Shown here: positions 1-7,335 of the stretch, piece after piece
How positions within the stretch are numbered: position 1 is the first letter of the stretch
How the letters are laid out: each line of letters begins with the position of its first letter
Source of the DNA: an uncultured Bacteroidales bacterium
GTDB taxonomy: Bacteria > Bacteroidota > Bacteroidia > Bacteroidales > UBA932
NCBI GenBank assembly: GCA_937901105.1
Contig: CALCHD010000251.1
Location: 1 to 8,940 of the forward strand
Reading direction: 5' to 3'
Length of the DNA: 8,940 bases
Notes under the pieces: model-generated
The model's input: only the letters and a program-made list of their open reading frames with translations
The model's database searches: none
Told to the model about the DNA's origin: nothing
Position numbers and translations under genes: made by a program

Positions 1-1076
1 GATGCATCAAAAGCCTGAAGAGCAACGCTCAAGCCTGCCATAGAACCGCTCAAGCCGTCTCCAAGAGGAAGCACATCCCTCTGGATAAGGATGGCAATTG
101 CAGTAAGGGTACAAACAAGACCTGAATCAATAGAAGGGCCAATCATTGCAACCAAACCCTCTTTAACAGGCTCATTGTTCTTTGAAGCGCCGTGCATCAT
201 CGAAGCTGTACCAACACCTGCCTCATTCACCAAAGCAGCACGTCTGATACCAATCAATGCAATTGAAACAAGAGCGCCAATACCGCCGCCAACACCGGCC
301 TTAACGGTAAGGGCATCCTTGAAGATTGCACCAAACACGCCCGGAACCTCATTAAGGTTGGTAAGAATGATGTACATAACCAAAAGGAAGTACATGATAA
401 CCATTGCAGGAACCACCTTGGTGGCAACCTTCGAAATTCTCTTGATACCGCCAAGAACCACACAAGCCACAATCACTGTAATGATAACACCAATGATGAA
501 TCTGAGGGTAAGTGTATTCTGCTCAGGGGTAAAGAAAATTGAAGTGATGGCCTCTGTAAACTGGTTACTCTGCATAATGCAAAGGGTACCAATAAGGCCG
601 GAAATTGCAAAGAACACCGCAAGAGGTTTCCATTTAGGACCTAATCCCGACAAAATCATGTACATAGGACCACCCTGAACCTCACCTGCATCATCCTTGC
701 CCTTATACATCACAGAAAGGGTACCCTCAAAAAACTTGGTAGCCATACCAAGAATAGAGCTCACCCACATCCAGAAAATGGCTCCTGGACCGCCAATGGA
801 AAGAGCAATGGCCACACCGGCAATATTACCCATACCAACAGTAGCCGCAATGGCACTTGCAAGAGCCTCAAACGAGCTGATCTGACCCTCAGCCTTGCTG
901 TTGTCATCAGACTTCAAAGCCTTAATGGCCTTGCCATAATACCTCAACGGAACAAAACCCGAATACAACAAAAAGTACAAACCACCTCCAACAAGAAGGA
1001 TAAAAAGCGGATAACCGCAAACAAAATCACTCACAGCAGTAATCCACTGCCCCAGTGAAGCAAAAAAGTCGCCCAT
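1..1076 (-). CDS. AGCS-family sodium:alanine/glycine symporter, 3' end cut by window edge
   Basis: This inner-membrane secondary transporter should import a small amino acid (alanine or glycine) together with Na+. I translated the minus strand from the ATG at 1076-1074. The frame stays open to the left edge, giving 358 full codons out of roughly 450-550 expected for the family, so the C-terminal part is missing. Residues 95-110 (GGPGAIFWMWVSSILG) match the family signature G-G-x-[GA]2-[LIVM]-F-W-M-W. The upstream stretch with TVGMGNIAG (79-87) and the later NEAGVGTAS (284-292) are also family hallmarks. The first hydrophobic segment is about residues 22-44 and several more follow. There is no clear Shine-Dalgarno sequence before the start; the leader is AT-rich, as is common in Bacteroidetes. 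A -7-like promoter element lies 35 bp upstream, so the gene is probably transcribed apart from the receptor operon. The family assignment is firm, but the exact substrate cannot be told from sequence. Confidence 0.95.
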   Translation of the reverse strand, partial: MGDFFASLGQWITAVSDFVCGYPLFILLVGGGLYFLLYSGFVPLRYYGKAIKALKSDDNSKAEGQISSFEALASAIAATVGMGNIAGVAIALSIGGPGAIFWMWVSSILGMATKFFEGTLSVMYKGKDDAGEVQGGPMYMILSGLGPKWKPLAVFFAISGLIGTLCIMQSNQFTEAITSIFFTPEQNTLTLRFIIGVIITVIVACVVLGGIKRISKVATKVVPAMVIMYFLLVMYIILTNLNEVPGVFGAIFKDALTVKAGVGGGIGALVSIALIGIRRAALVNEAGVGTASMMHGASKNNEPVKEGLVAMIGPSIDSGLVCTLTAIAILIQRDVLPLGDGLSGSMAGLSVALQAFDA

Positions 1077-1110
1077 ATGTATTTAAATTTTAGAATTTTC
1101 AATAAGCGAC

Positions 1111-1118
1111 CAAAGGTA
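1111..1118 (-). promoter_or_regulatory. Bacteroidetes-type -7 promoter element for the symporter gene
   Basis: The minus strand reads TACCTTTG, an exact fit to the Bacteroidetes primary-sigma -7 consensus TAnnTTTG. It lies in the 62-bp gap between the stop of the MG2/plug gene and the symporter start, 34 bases before the ATG. A TTTG-type -33 element is not visible at the expected 19-21 bp upstream, where the sequence is GGCAAAACG, so the promoter would be of the weak -33 kind. A run of eight T lies directly upstream. Confidence 0.55.
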
Positions 1119-1138
1119 CAAAAAAAATAGCGTTTTGC

Positions 1139-2800
1139 CTAAAATAACTTTACAGCATAAACCTCCTGAGCACAAGGCAACATCCCCTCCACAACAACCC
1201 TGAACTCCCCGCCATACAGCGGCACCACACAATCAAACTCATAAGCCTCTCCTGCTGGAATATCCACAACCGGGTTCCAGTAGATTGTAGAAAGGAAATT
1301 AGGATAATACTCCGCTGAAGCCGCATTGGCTCCAGTAAAGGCCAGCGGCCAGCTTGCACCGTCAAATGTAACAATGCTCACATTCTTAGGAAGACGGATG
1401 CCGCCCATGTTCCCCTTATAGGTTACAAAATTCACTACTCCTTCATAAATGAAATGGTTTAGCTGGTATCTCCTTGGATAAACCGCAATCTGTTTTACCA
1501 GCTGAGGGTCAAGCCCAAGGATGGTTGCATGATCGCTCACAGGCACACCATCTACCAGGGTAAGGCAAGGTCCCTGTGCACCCCAAATCACCTTTATCTG
1601 TGCTTTGCCATCCACTTCCCTCACCCTTGCAAACTGGACATACTCCCTTATAGTCTCCTCCAGATTCGGGAACCTGGTATACTCATCAAGATTGTAGACA
1701 AGCGGAGCATTGTTCCCCACAAAAGAGTGATCCTTCTTCATCCATGAATCCATAATGGTGTCTGAAACAAAGCGCTTTGAAATCTGCATTCTTCGGCCCC
1801 TCTCACGCAACGCCTTGTCCATCTCTCTGGAAATGGAGAGCTTTGGAATCTCCTTCACCATACGCTTGTACACCGGCTCCAGCACCTCCACATTATATGC
1901 GCTGGCAGTATCATTGGCCGAGGCACCCTCCAAAACACTCATACTGCTCTCCCTCACATCAAAGACAAGATCCCTCCTGCCCATTATATTTCCAGTATTG
2001 AACCTCACAACGCCATCCTCTCCAATCTGGTTTACAAACACTTCGCCATCACCGCCCATCGCACTCATATACAAGAATTTTCCGGAGCAGCTGCTACCAT
2101 CCTTCCCAACAACCTTCACATCCATCACCTCTCCCGCATAATCAACCTCATCAACCTTCTCAAAATCGCCCTTCCTCTCCAACAATGATGTCATGTTGTA
2201 GCTTCCCGACAATTCCATCAACTTGTCTGCATGATAAACCGAAACATTCAGCCTCATCAGTTCACTGCTTTTGTTCTCAATCCTTATCCTGGCCTTGCCA
2301 TCCTTCACATCACCAACCTTCACAGACACATCCCCACTCTGCTCCAAATGACCGCTCCCCGGCACAACAGCACCAACTGTAACGCCATCCTTCACCCTCC
2401 TGGCAGTAACGGTATTGAACACCGAGATGATCTTTCCATCAAACTCCGTAACGGCATCACCACCGTCACACTTGGTATAGGAGACTATGGAATAATTGCC
2501 CGTTCCAAACTCCAGCGGAATCTGGAAGACGCCACAACCACGTCCATTTATAAGGGCCACCTTCTGTGTTGCCGCTACCCCTTCTCTGGAGACAAACTGC
2601 AAATACGCCATATCACTCCCGTTTGAGAACTTACCTGTAGCCCCATCAATGCAATACACCGAGAACCACAAATCCTCGCCTGCTACATACACATCCTTAT
2701 CTGTAGAGACATAAACACGCTCCTGTGCTATGGCAATTCCTCCTGATACACATATCAGAACTATAGATATGAATATTCCTAAAACATTTCTCTTCTTCAT
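1139..2800 (-). CDS. Exported MG2-domain protein with C-terminal TonB-plug-like domain
   Basis: This 553-aa protein has an N-terminal signal peptide (residues 1 to about 26, hydrophobic core 8-24, probable cleavage near AIA-Q). Residues about 28-125 look like a macroglobulin MG2 domain, with a start (VYVSTDKDVYVAGEDLWFSV) typical of Bacteroidetes MG2 proteins. A beta-rich middle section follows. Residues about 365-465 resemble a TonB-receptor plug: LTLVDGVPV at 413-421, then DPQLVKQIAVYP and EGVVNFVTYKG. The last 60 residues are beta-rich with an aromatic STIYWNPVV segment. No thioester motif (CxEQ) is present, so it is not a classical alpha-macroglobulin, and no beta-barrel follows the plug. 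It is the last gene of the operon, 12 bp after the receptor, and its AGGAGG shares two bases with the receptor's stop. It probably works at the outer membrane with the receptor. Domain calls are from sequence pattern only; the function is unknown. Confidence 0.85.
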   Translation of the reverse strand: MKKRNVLGIFISIVLICVSGGIAIAQERVYVSTDKDVYVAGEDLWFSVYCIDGATGKFSNGSDMAYLQFVSREGVAATQKVALINGRGCGVFQIPLEFGTGNYSIVSYTKCDGGDAVTEFDGKIISVFNTVTARRVKDGVTVGAVVPGSGHLEQSGDVSVKVGDVKDGKARIRIENKSSELMRLNVSVYHADKLMELSGSYNMTSLLERKGDFEKVDEVDYAGEVMDVKVVGKDGSSCSGKFLYMSAMGGDGEVFVNQIGEDGVVRFNTGNIMGRRDLVFDVRESSMSVLEGASANDTASAYNVEVLEPVYKRMVKEIPKLSISREMDKALRERGRRMQISKRFVSDTIMDSWMKKDHSFVGNNAPLVYNLDEYTRFPNLEETIREYVQFARVREVDGKAQIKVIWGAQGPCLTLVDGVPVSDHATILGLDPQLVKQIAVYPRRYQLNHFIYEGVVNFVTYKGNMGGIRLPKNVSIVTFDGASWPLAFTGANAASAEYYPNFLSTIYWNPVVDIPAGEAYEFDCVVPLYGGEFRVVVEGMLPCAQEVYAVKLF

Positions 2801-2808
2801 AGCTGCAT

Positions 2809-2814
2809 CCTCCT
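2809..2814 (-). promoter_or_regulatory. Strong ribosome binding site overlapping the receptor stop codon
   Basis: The minus strand reads TAGGAGG, where TAG is the stop codon of the TonB receptor and AGGAGG is a perfect Shine-Dalgarno core 8 nt before the ATG of the MG2/plug gene. The overlap supports the chosen start and suggests translational coupling of the two genes. Confidence 0.75.
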
Positions 2815-5479
2815 AGAATTTGAAATTGAAGTTGACATAAGGAATAGGGGCTCCAAAAATGCTCAGCTTATGTCCTTTTATCTCACCCTTGTCATCTGTA
2901 TCAAAGTATATTGAGTAGACATTCTTTCTGCCGGTTACATTGTACACACCCACTGTAAACGAGAAATGGGTGAAGGCCTTAAGCTTGTGGGTAGGCTCAA
3001 AGTTCATGGCAGCATCTACTCTGAAATAATCTGGTGTACGGTGTCCGTTCCTGTCTGAGTAGCGGAGCTTGTAGCCTCCATCGTACATATACTTGGCTAC
3101 AGGAATGGTAATTGGTCTTCCCGATGCATAGTCTCCATTTATGGAAAGGCTTATCCTTTGGGTAAACTTGTAGTTGGCCACCAGTTTAACATCATGCGGT
3201 TTGTCATATGACGCATCATACCACTCTCCTCCGTTGATTGCCATATCACCCCTGTCTCCATCTTCCCTCAGACGTGTTTTTGAGTAAGTGTATGCAAACC
3301 ATCCGTTAAGCTTGCCCAACGGTTTCTTGAGCATCAGCTCAACTCCGTATGCCTCGCCCTGTGTGGTTACCACATCTTCAGCTATGTTCTTGTTCATGAT
3401 GAGGATTGCACCGCTCTTGTAATCGAGGTAGTTTTCCATCCTCTTGTAATATCCCTCCAATGAAGCCTCCACCTTGTTGTGGAAGATATTGGCATAAAGG
3501 CCGCCGGCCGCCTGCCATCCCTGCTGAGGGCAGATGTTGTTGTCGCTCAGCTTCCAGATATCTGTAGGGGACATTGCAGTTGTGTTGGACAACATATGGA
3601 TATACTGGCTCAGGCTGTTGAAGCCCGCCTTGAAGGAAAGTTCGTCTGTAAGCATCATTCTTCCAGATATCCTTATCTCCGGATTGGTATAGGTGGTTTC
3701 ACCATTCCTGAAAATGGAATATCTCAAACCATAATCAAGGAAGAACCTGTCTGATATGTTCCAGCTGTGGCTGAAATAGCCTGCCCCCTCCAGGGCATTC
3801 TCCTTGGCAAGCACATCCGGAACCACTAGTGACTCGTTTCCATATGGAAGATAACTGCCCGGAGCCAGGTCATAGTTTATTGCATCCACTCCATAGGTAA
3901 GGGTGTGGTTCTTGTTGAGCAAAGACTTGAACTTGAGTTTGCCGTATGCCTGCCTGATCTTGAACGAGAGTTCGTAGGAGTTTACCGGATTGTACTTGTC
4001 ATAGGTGGCATAGCCGTACATATCGTATCCTGCCGCAAGTTCAAGTTTGTGCTTCTCGTGGAAGTTCCATCTCCATTTTATTGAGCCGTTTGCATTCTCA
4101 TATCTGTAACTGGTATCAACACTGAACTTGAAGGCATCGGTAGACCAGTATCCGTTCAGATGGATGGAGTGTTTCTCGTTAAACCTGTGGGTGAGGCCGG
4201 CTGTTACATCGTAGAAGGAGGCTGTTCCGTTGTTGTATTCACTATTATCGGGAAGAATACCCAACAGCCAGTCGGAGTAAGTTCCCCTCACTCCGGCAAT
4301 GAAGTTGGTCTTGGAGGTTATAGGTCCCTCAATGTGACCTCTGGCACTCAACAGGCCAAGGCCCAATGAGCCGGTAATCTCCTTGTTGTTGCCCTCCCTG
4401 CTGTTTACATCCAGCACCGATGAGATACGGCCTCCAAACTCTACCGGAATGGAACTTTTATAAAGCTCAATGTCACTTACTATATCAGGATTGAAGCCCG
4501 AGAACATGCCAAACAGATGAGACGGGTTGTATACTGTACCGCCATTGAAGAGTACAAGATTCTGGTCTGTTGCTCCACCGCGCACGTTGAATCCGCCGCC
4601 GGCCTCTCCTACAGATTTCACTCCTGGAAGGGTAAGGATAATCTTAACAACATCTGCCTCTCCAAAGACTACCGGCACTTTCTTCATGCGGTCCATCCTC
4701 ACCTTCTCTATACCTATCTCGTTGTTGCGCACCTTGTTGGCACTTTCTGCAGAGACTACCACCCCGGTAAGGGAATATACCTTCTCCTGCACAACTATAT
4801 CCAGGTTGCCGTCATTATACACTACAAGATGCACTTTGGTATCTTCAAGAGAGTATCCGCTTACATCAAGCGATGTCTCGCCAAGCGGAAGAAGGATCTT
4901 ATACAAACCGGCTGCATCTGACTGCGCATATGTCTGTGTTGCCTTGTTGAACAGGTTAACTCCAATCACCGGTTCGCCGGTTCTGGAATCACGTACATAG
5001 CCGCTAAGATATGCCTTGCCACCTTTCTTCTTGTTGTTCTTGTCTCCTATCTGGTACACCTTGTTCTGGGAGACAGCTAGATTCTGACCTCCCTGAAGCA
5101 ATGCGTTATAGTCGGGTTCCTGCTTTGGTGCAGCTTTCTCCTGTGGCTTCTCCTGGGCATACCAATTCTCCGGCAATGCCTCTTTAATTCCCATACCCTT
5201 GAGTACAAAAGCATAACCCTCCGTATATGAAACTGTGTATCCTTTTTCCTTAAGCTGGTCCTTTATATCATCAAGCAGTGTTGTACTGCCTACATTTACG
5301 GTAAAAGTGAGATTCTTGGCACCTTCATCCCCCATGTAGTAGATCTTCTCCTTGCTTACACGCTGCATCAATACAACAAGGGAATCCAATCCTATATTCC
5401 TGTGCACAAAAGAAGTCTGGGAGAAAAGAATTCCAATCCCAAGAAACAGCATAATTAAGGTCAGGCCGGTCTTTTTCAT
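2813..5479 (-). CDS. TonB-dependent outer-membrane receptor with STN and carboxypeptidase-regulatory-like domains
   Basis: This 888-aa outer-membrane channel would import a ligand using TonB/proton-motive energy. The order of parts is: signal peptide (1 to about 20, ending LFSQ); an STN (secretin/TonB short N-terminal) domain at about 25-95; a charged Lys/Gln/Pro/Glu-rich linker at about 105-155; a CarboxypepD_reg-like beta-sandwich at about 157-230, starting LSGYVRDSRTGEPVIGVNLF; a plug at about 245-362, with VVKIILTLPGVKSVGE, GGFNVRGGATDQNLVLFNGG and FGGRISSVLDV; then a barrel to the C-terminus, which ends in alternating aromatics and a terminal Phe (VNFNFKF). It is shorter than typical SusC proteins, and a DUF4249 gene takes the place of a SusD gene, so I do not call it SusC. 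An STN domain often contacts a FecR-type anti-sigma factor, but none is in this window. It sits third in the operon, 3 bp after the small secreted protein. The ligand is unknown. Confidence 0.95.
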   Translation of the reverse strand: MKKTGLTLIMLFLGIGILFSQTSFVHRNIGLDSLVVLMQRVSKEKIYYMGDEGAKNLTFTVNVGSTTLLDDIKDQLKEKGYTVSYTEGYAFVLKGMGIKEALPENWYAQEKPQEKAAPKQEPDYNALLQGGQNLAVSQNKVYQIGDKNNKKKGGKAYLSGYVRDSRTGEPVIGVNLFNKATQTYAQSDAAGLYKILLPLGETSLDVSGYSLEDTKVHLVVYNDGNLDIVVQEKVYSLTGVVVSAESANKVRNNEIGIEKVRMDRMKKVPVVFGEADVVKIILTLPGVKSVGEAGGGFNVRGGATDQNLVLFNGGTVYNPSHLFGMFSGFNPDIVSDIELYKSSIPVEFGGRISSVLDVNSREGNNKEITGSLGLGLLSARGHIEGPITSKTNFIAGVRGTYSDWLLGILPDNSEYNNGTASFYDVTAGLTHRFNEKHSIHLNGYWSTDAFKFSVDTSYRYENANGSIKWRWNFHEKHKLELAAGYDMYGYATYDKYNPVNSYELSFKIRQAYGKLKFKSLLNKNHTLTYGVDAINYDLAPGSYLPYGNESLVVPDVLAKENALEGAGYFSHSWNISDRFFLDYGLRYSIFRNGETTYTNPEIRISGRMMLTDELSFKAGFNSLSQYIHMLSNTTAMSPTDIWKLSDNNICPQQGWQAAGGLYANIFHNKVEASLEGYYKRMENYLDYKSGAILIMNKNIAEDVVTTQGEAYGVELMLKKPLGKLNGWFAYTYSKTRLREDGDRGDMAINGGEWYDASYDKPHDVKLVANYKFTQRISLSINGDYASGRPITIPVAKYMYDGGYKLRYSDRNGHRTPDYFRVDAAMNFEPTHKLKAFTHFSFTVGVYNVTGRKNVYSIYFDTDDKGEIKGHKLSIFGAPIPYVNFNFKF

Positions 5480-5482
5480 TGT

Positions 5483-6133
5483 CTACTCCTCCATAATTTT
5501 CATTACACCATACATTATGTCTTCAGGTTTCACACCCTTGCGCCTCTGCTCCTTTATGAATGACCTGATTTTACCTTTATCCTCCTTATCAAACTTAACC
5601 AGACTCTTCACATCCTTCACCTTATAAACCACACCGCCCTTTACCAGATAATATCTGTACTTGGTGGTAAAGATTTTGGTTATCTCTCCAGTAATGAAGT
5701 TGGCCTGCTCTGAGACATGCTTGTATATCTTCTTAAGCAGCAGTCCCTCTCCCTTATACAATACCTGATAATGTCCTTCTGCCAATCCCGCTATGCAGTT
5801 TGCCCCATACAAGGCCGTATAGTTGCGCTCACCAATATTGTAATCTCCAACCAGAATATTCCTCAACGCAATACAGTCTCCACTAACTCCAACCTTCACC
5901 TGCAGCTCATTCCTGTGTGCATTCAGATTCAACTGCAGACCGGAATATTTCTTACCGTTGAACATCACATCTCCTGTCTCAAACTCTTCTGAATAGGCAT
6001 ATACGCACCCGGTAATGTTATATGCATATTTTTCAGCAAGCTCGCCGCGAAAAATGGGAGCACTGTAATCTTGTGCATGCGCTGCTATTACGCATTGTAC
6101 AAGTACAAGGATTATGGCAAATCTCTTCTTCAT
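5483..6133 (-). CDS. Small secreted protein of unknown function
   Basis: I do not recognise a named family for this 216-aa protein. Residues 1-20 form a signal peptide (hydrophobic core 5-19, cleavage predicted at AHA-Q), so it is exported. The body begins with a beta-rich part: VMFNGKKYSGLQLNLNAHRNELQVK spans 56-80 and contains the short motif YSGLQLNLNAHRNEL. From about 150 the chain becomes Lys-rich (TTKYRYYLVKGG, VKDVKSLVKFDKEDKGKIR) and ends in a likely helix, about 185-215. I see no transmembrane anchor and no lipobox. It lies between the DUF4249 lipoprotein (18 bp upstream) and the receptor (3 bp downstream), so it is very probably part of the same envelope system, perhaps a periplasmic partner of the receptor's STN or plug region. 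That role is inference. The start is supported by AGGAGA 9 nt upstream. Confidence 0.85.
   Translation of the reverse strand: MKKRFAIILVLVQCVIAAHAQDYSAPIFRGELAEKYAYNITGCVYAYSEEFETGDVMFNGKKYSGLQLNLNAHRNELQVKVGVSGDCIALRNILVGDYNIGERNYTALYGANCIAGLAEGHYQVLYKGEGLLLKKIYKHVSEQANFITGEITKIFTTKYRYYLVKGGVVYKVKDVKSLVKFDKEDKGKIRSFIKEQRRKGVKPEDIMYGVMKIMEE
5486..5492 (-). promoter_or_regulatory. Ribosome binding site of the TonB receptor inside the preceding gene's last codons
   Basis: The minus strand reads GGAGGAG, 6 nt before the receptor ATG. The same bases encode the final Glu-Glu of the small secreted protein, and the stop TAG follows at once. Stop and start are separated by just ACA, so ribosomes ending one gene are placed on the start of the next. 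Confidence 0.75.
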
Positions 6134-6142
6134 ATGTTTGAA

Positions 6143-6148
6143 TCTCCT
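6143..6148 (-). promoter_or_regulatory. Ribosome binding site of the small secreted protein
   Basis: The minus strand reads AAAAGGAGATTC, with AGGAGA 9 nt before the ATG at 6133-6131. It lies in the 18-bp gap after the DUF4249 stop codon and decides the start of the secreted protein. Confidence 0.65.
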
Positions 6149-6151
6149 TTT

Positions 6152-7279
6152 TTATCTTGGCCAAAAATCAGGTTTGGTACTGTTGGAATAGACTCTGCAG
6201 TCTACACAGCGGTGATAACTCCACCATGTAGAGAATTCATCGATTGCAAATACTCTATATCCTTCCCTATATTTTTCATTCCACCCTTCATCAAATTTGA
6301 ATACCCGGCATCCTGATTTATAAAATTTAAGATCCGCCCAATCAACGAAGTGTCTCTTCTGAGTCTGTGTTGTAACGCTTACATATCCTATAACACGCTC
6401 TTCTGGGGTTGTCTCACACCTTATATTGCCCCTGAGATCTGTAGGCTGTGCTGCAAAAATACCACCAGTACTACCCATATTGCGCTGAAGGGTCTCCCAA
6501 TAGATGTATGCATCCTTATCCAAAGCTTTCTGTGACACTGTTATTGAATAGAGGCCACTTACCCTGGTATCAGTTTGTGCAATTCTTCTGAGGACATATT
6601 TGGAAATGATATTTTCAGAAAGTTTTTCTGTACTGGTTATACAAATATCTGTTGAGGATGCTTCACTCCAACAATAACTCCTCTCCAATGTCTCTTCCCA
6701 TGTAAGATTCCTCAACTTGCCCGATTGCGGAGTATATTCAGCAAAAGGGGTATATACAACATGGCTCTCCCAATTCTCAATAAAATTCCATTTGCAATAC
6801 AATTTACCTAGGCTACTATTATGGGTAGTAACCTCTACATTTACATATGTCCCGTCGTCAGCCATAGACCAGGTAATTTCATCAATCGGAGGTGAGACCA
6901 TCACCTGCTTGAACTCAGAAACATACTCTCCCCTATCTGGTATGGCAATATACAATCTGTACCTGTCGCCCACATCCAGATCTCTGGTATCAACCTCAAA
7001 TACATTCCTGACTTCATCAACCTGCACTCCATAAACAACATCCCCACTCTCAGACTCCACATTTACAGTGATTCCTGAAGGCAACTCTTCAGTTACACCT
7101 CCAAGAGTTTTAGTAAGACTGAGTGTTACTTTGGTTATGCCTCCAACAATAATGTCTCCATCCACAACCACCTCAGGTTCATTCAAACCTGGCAGGTCCT
7201 TATCCTTTGGATTGTAATCGTATATGCAAGACATCAGACATATACAGCCTGATAGTATAGCTGTTATTTTTCGCATCAT
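6152..7279 (-). CDS. DUF4249 family outer-membrane lipoprotein
   Basis: This 375-aa protein starts with a lipoprotein signal peptide: hydrophobic residues 6-17 and a lipobox ending LMSC, with Cys18 as the lipidated residue. After a short flexible stretch comes a beta-sandwich-like region (EPEVVVDGDI at 35-44, then TKVTLSLTKTLGG), as expected of DUF4249 proteins. The C-terminus carries the family hallmark C-x2-C-R followed by KPDFW (Cys358, Cys361, then 369-373). DUF4249 proteins are common in Bacteroidetes next to TonB-dependent receptors and are thought to sit on the outer membrane. Their ligand is not known to me. As first gene of the operon it lacks a Shine-Dalgarno sequence, unlike the genes after it. 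The start could be either of two adjacent ATG codons (7279 or 7276). Its base composition is more AT-rich than that of the receptor gene. Confidence 0.88.
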   Translation of the reverse strand: MMRKITAILSGCICLMSCIYDYNPKDKDLPGLNEPEVVVDGDIIVGGITKVTLSLTKTLGGVTEELPSGITVNVESESGDVVYGVQVDEVRNVFEVDTRDLDVGDRYRLYIAIPDRGEYVSEFKQVMVSPPIDEITWSMADDGTYVNVEVTTHNSSLGKLYCKWNFIENWESHVVYTPFAEYTPQSGKLRNLTWEETLERSYCWSEASSTDICITSTEKLSENIISKYVLRRIAQTDTRVSGLYSITVSQKALDKDAYIYWETLQRNMGSTGGIFAAQPTDLRGNIRCETTPEERVIGYVSVTTQTQKRHFVDWADLKFYKSGCRVFKFDEGWNEKYREGYRVFAIDEFSTWWSYHRCVDCRVYSNSTKPDFWPR

Positions 7280-7299
7280 AGGATGATTATTTATAGTTA

Positions 7300-7308
7300 C
7301 AAACGGTA
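7300..7308 (-). promoter_or_regulatory. Possible promoter -7 element for the four-gene operon
   Basis: The minus strand reads TACCGTTTG in the 84-bp gap before the DUF4249 gene, 20 bases upstream of its first ATG. It is close to TAnnTTTG but has one extra base between TA and TTTG, and no TTTG-type -33 element is obvious upstream. It is the best candidate in the gap, but weak. The operon may need an activator here, or may be transcribed from further upstream. Confidence 0.3.
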
Positions 7309-7335
7309 TATCTGCAAAATTTATTTAATTCTAAC

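Noticed and set aside
254..472. Minus-strand 72-codon frame inside the symporter gene
   Set aside because: It is an alternative frame within a gene that is clearly coding in another frame.
91..885. Plus-strand open frames of 195 and 62 codons
   Set aside because: They lie antisense to the AGCS symporter, whose minus-strand frame has clear family motifs. The plus-strand products show no recognisable domain.
1120..1141. Intrinsic terminator at the end of the operon
   Set aside because: A run of eight T is present on the minus strand, but the preceding GGC-AAAAC-GCT can form only about three base pairs, which is too weak to call.
1150..1374. Minus-strand second frame of 74 codons inside the MG2/plug gene
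   Set aside because: It is an out-of-frame overlap with no ribosome binding site and no recognisable product.
1529..2714. Several plus-strand open frames of 65-131 codons
   Set aside because: They are antisense shadows of the MG2/plug gene, low in complexity and without supporting ribosome binding sites.
1139..2800. Bacterial alpha-2-macroglobulin (protease trap)
   Set aside because: It is far too short and lacks the CxEQ thioester and bait-region layout; only an MG2-like N-terminus is shared.
3479..5000. Plus-strand open frames of 69-157 codons
   Set aside because: They lie antisense to the TonB receptor, whose domain order is unmistakable. The frames are by-products of its codon usage.
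2813..5479. SusC of a SusC/SusD glycan-uptake pair
   Set aside because: No SusD-like gene is adjacent, the protein has an STN domain and is shorter than usual SusC proteins, and the partner lipoprotein is of DUF4249 type.
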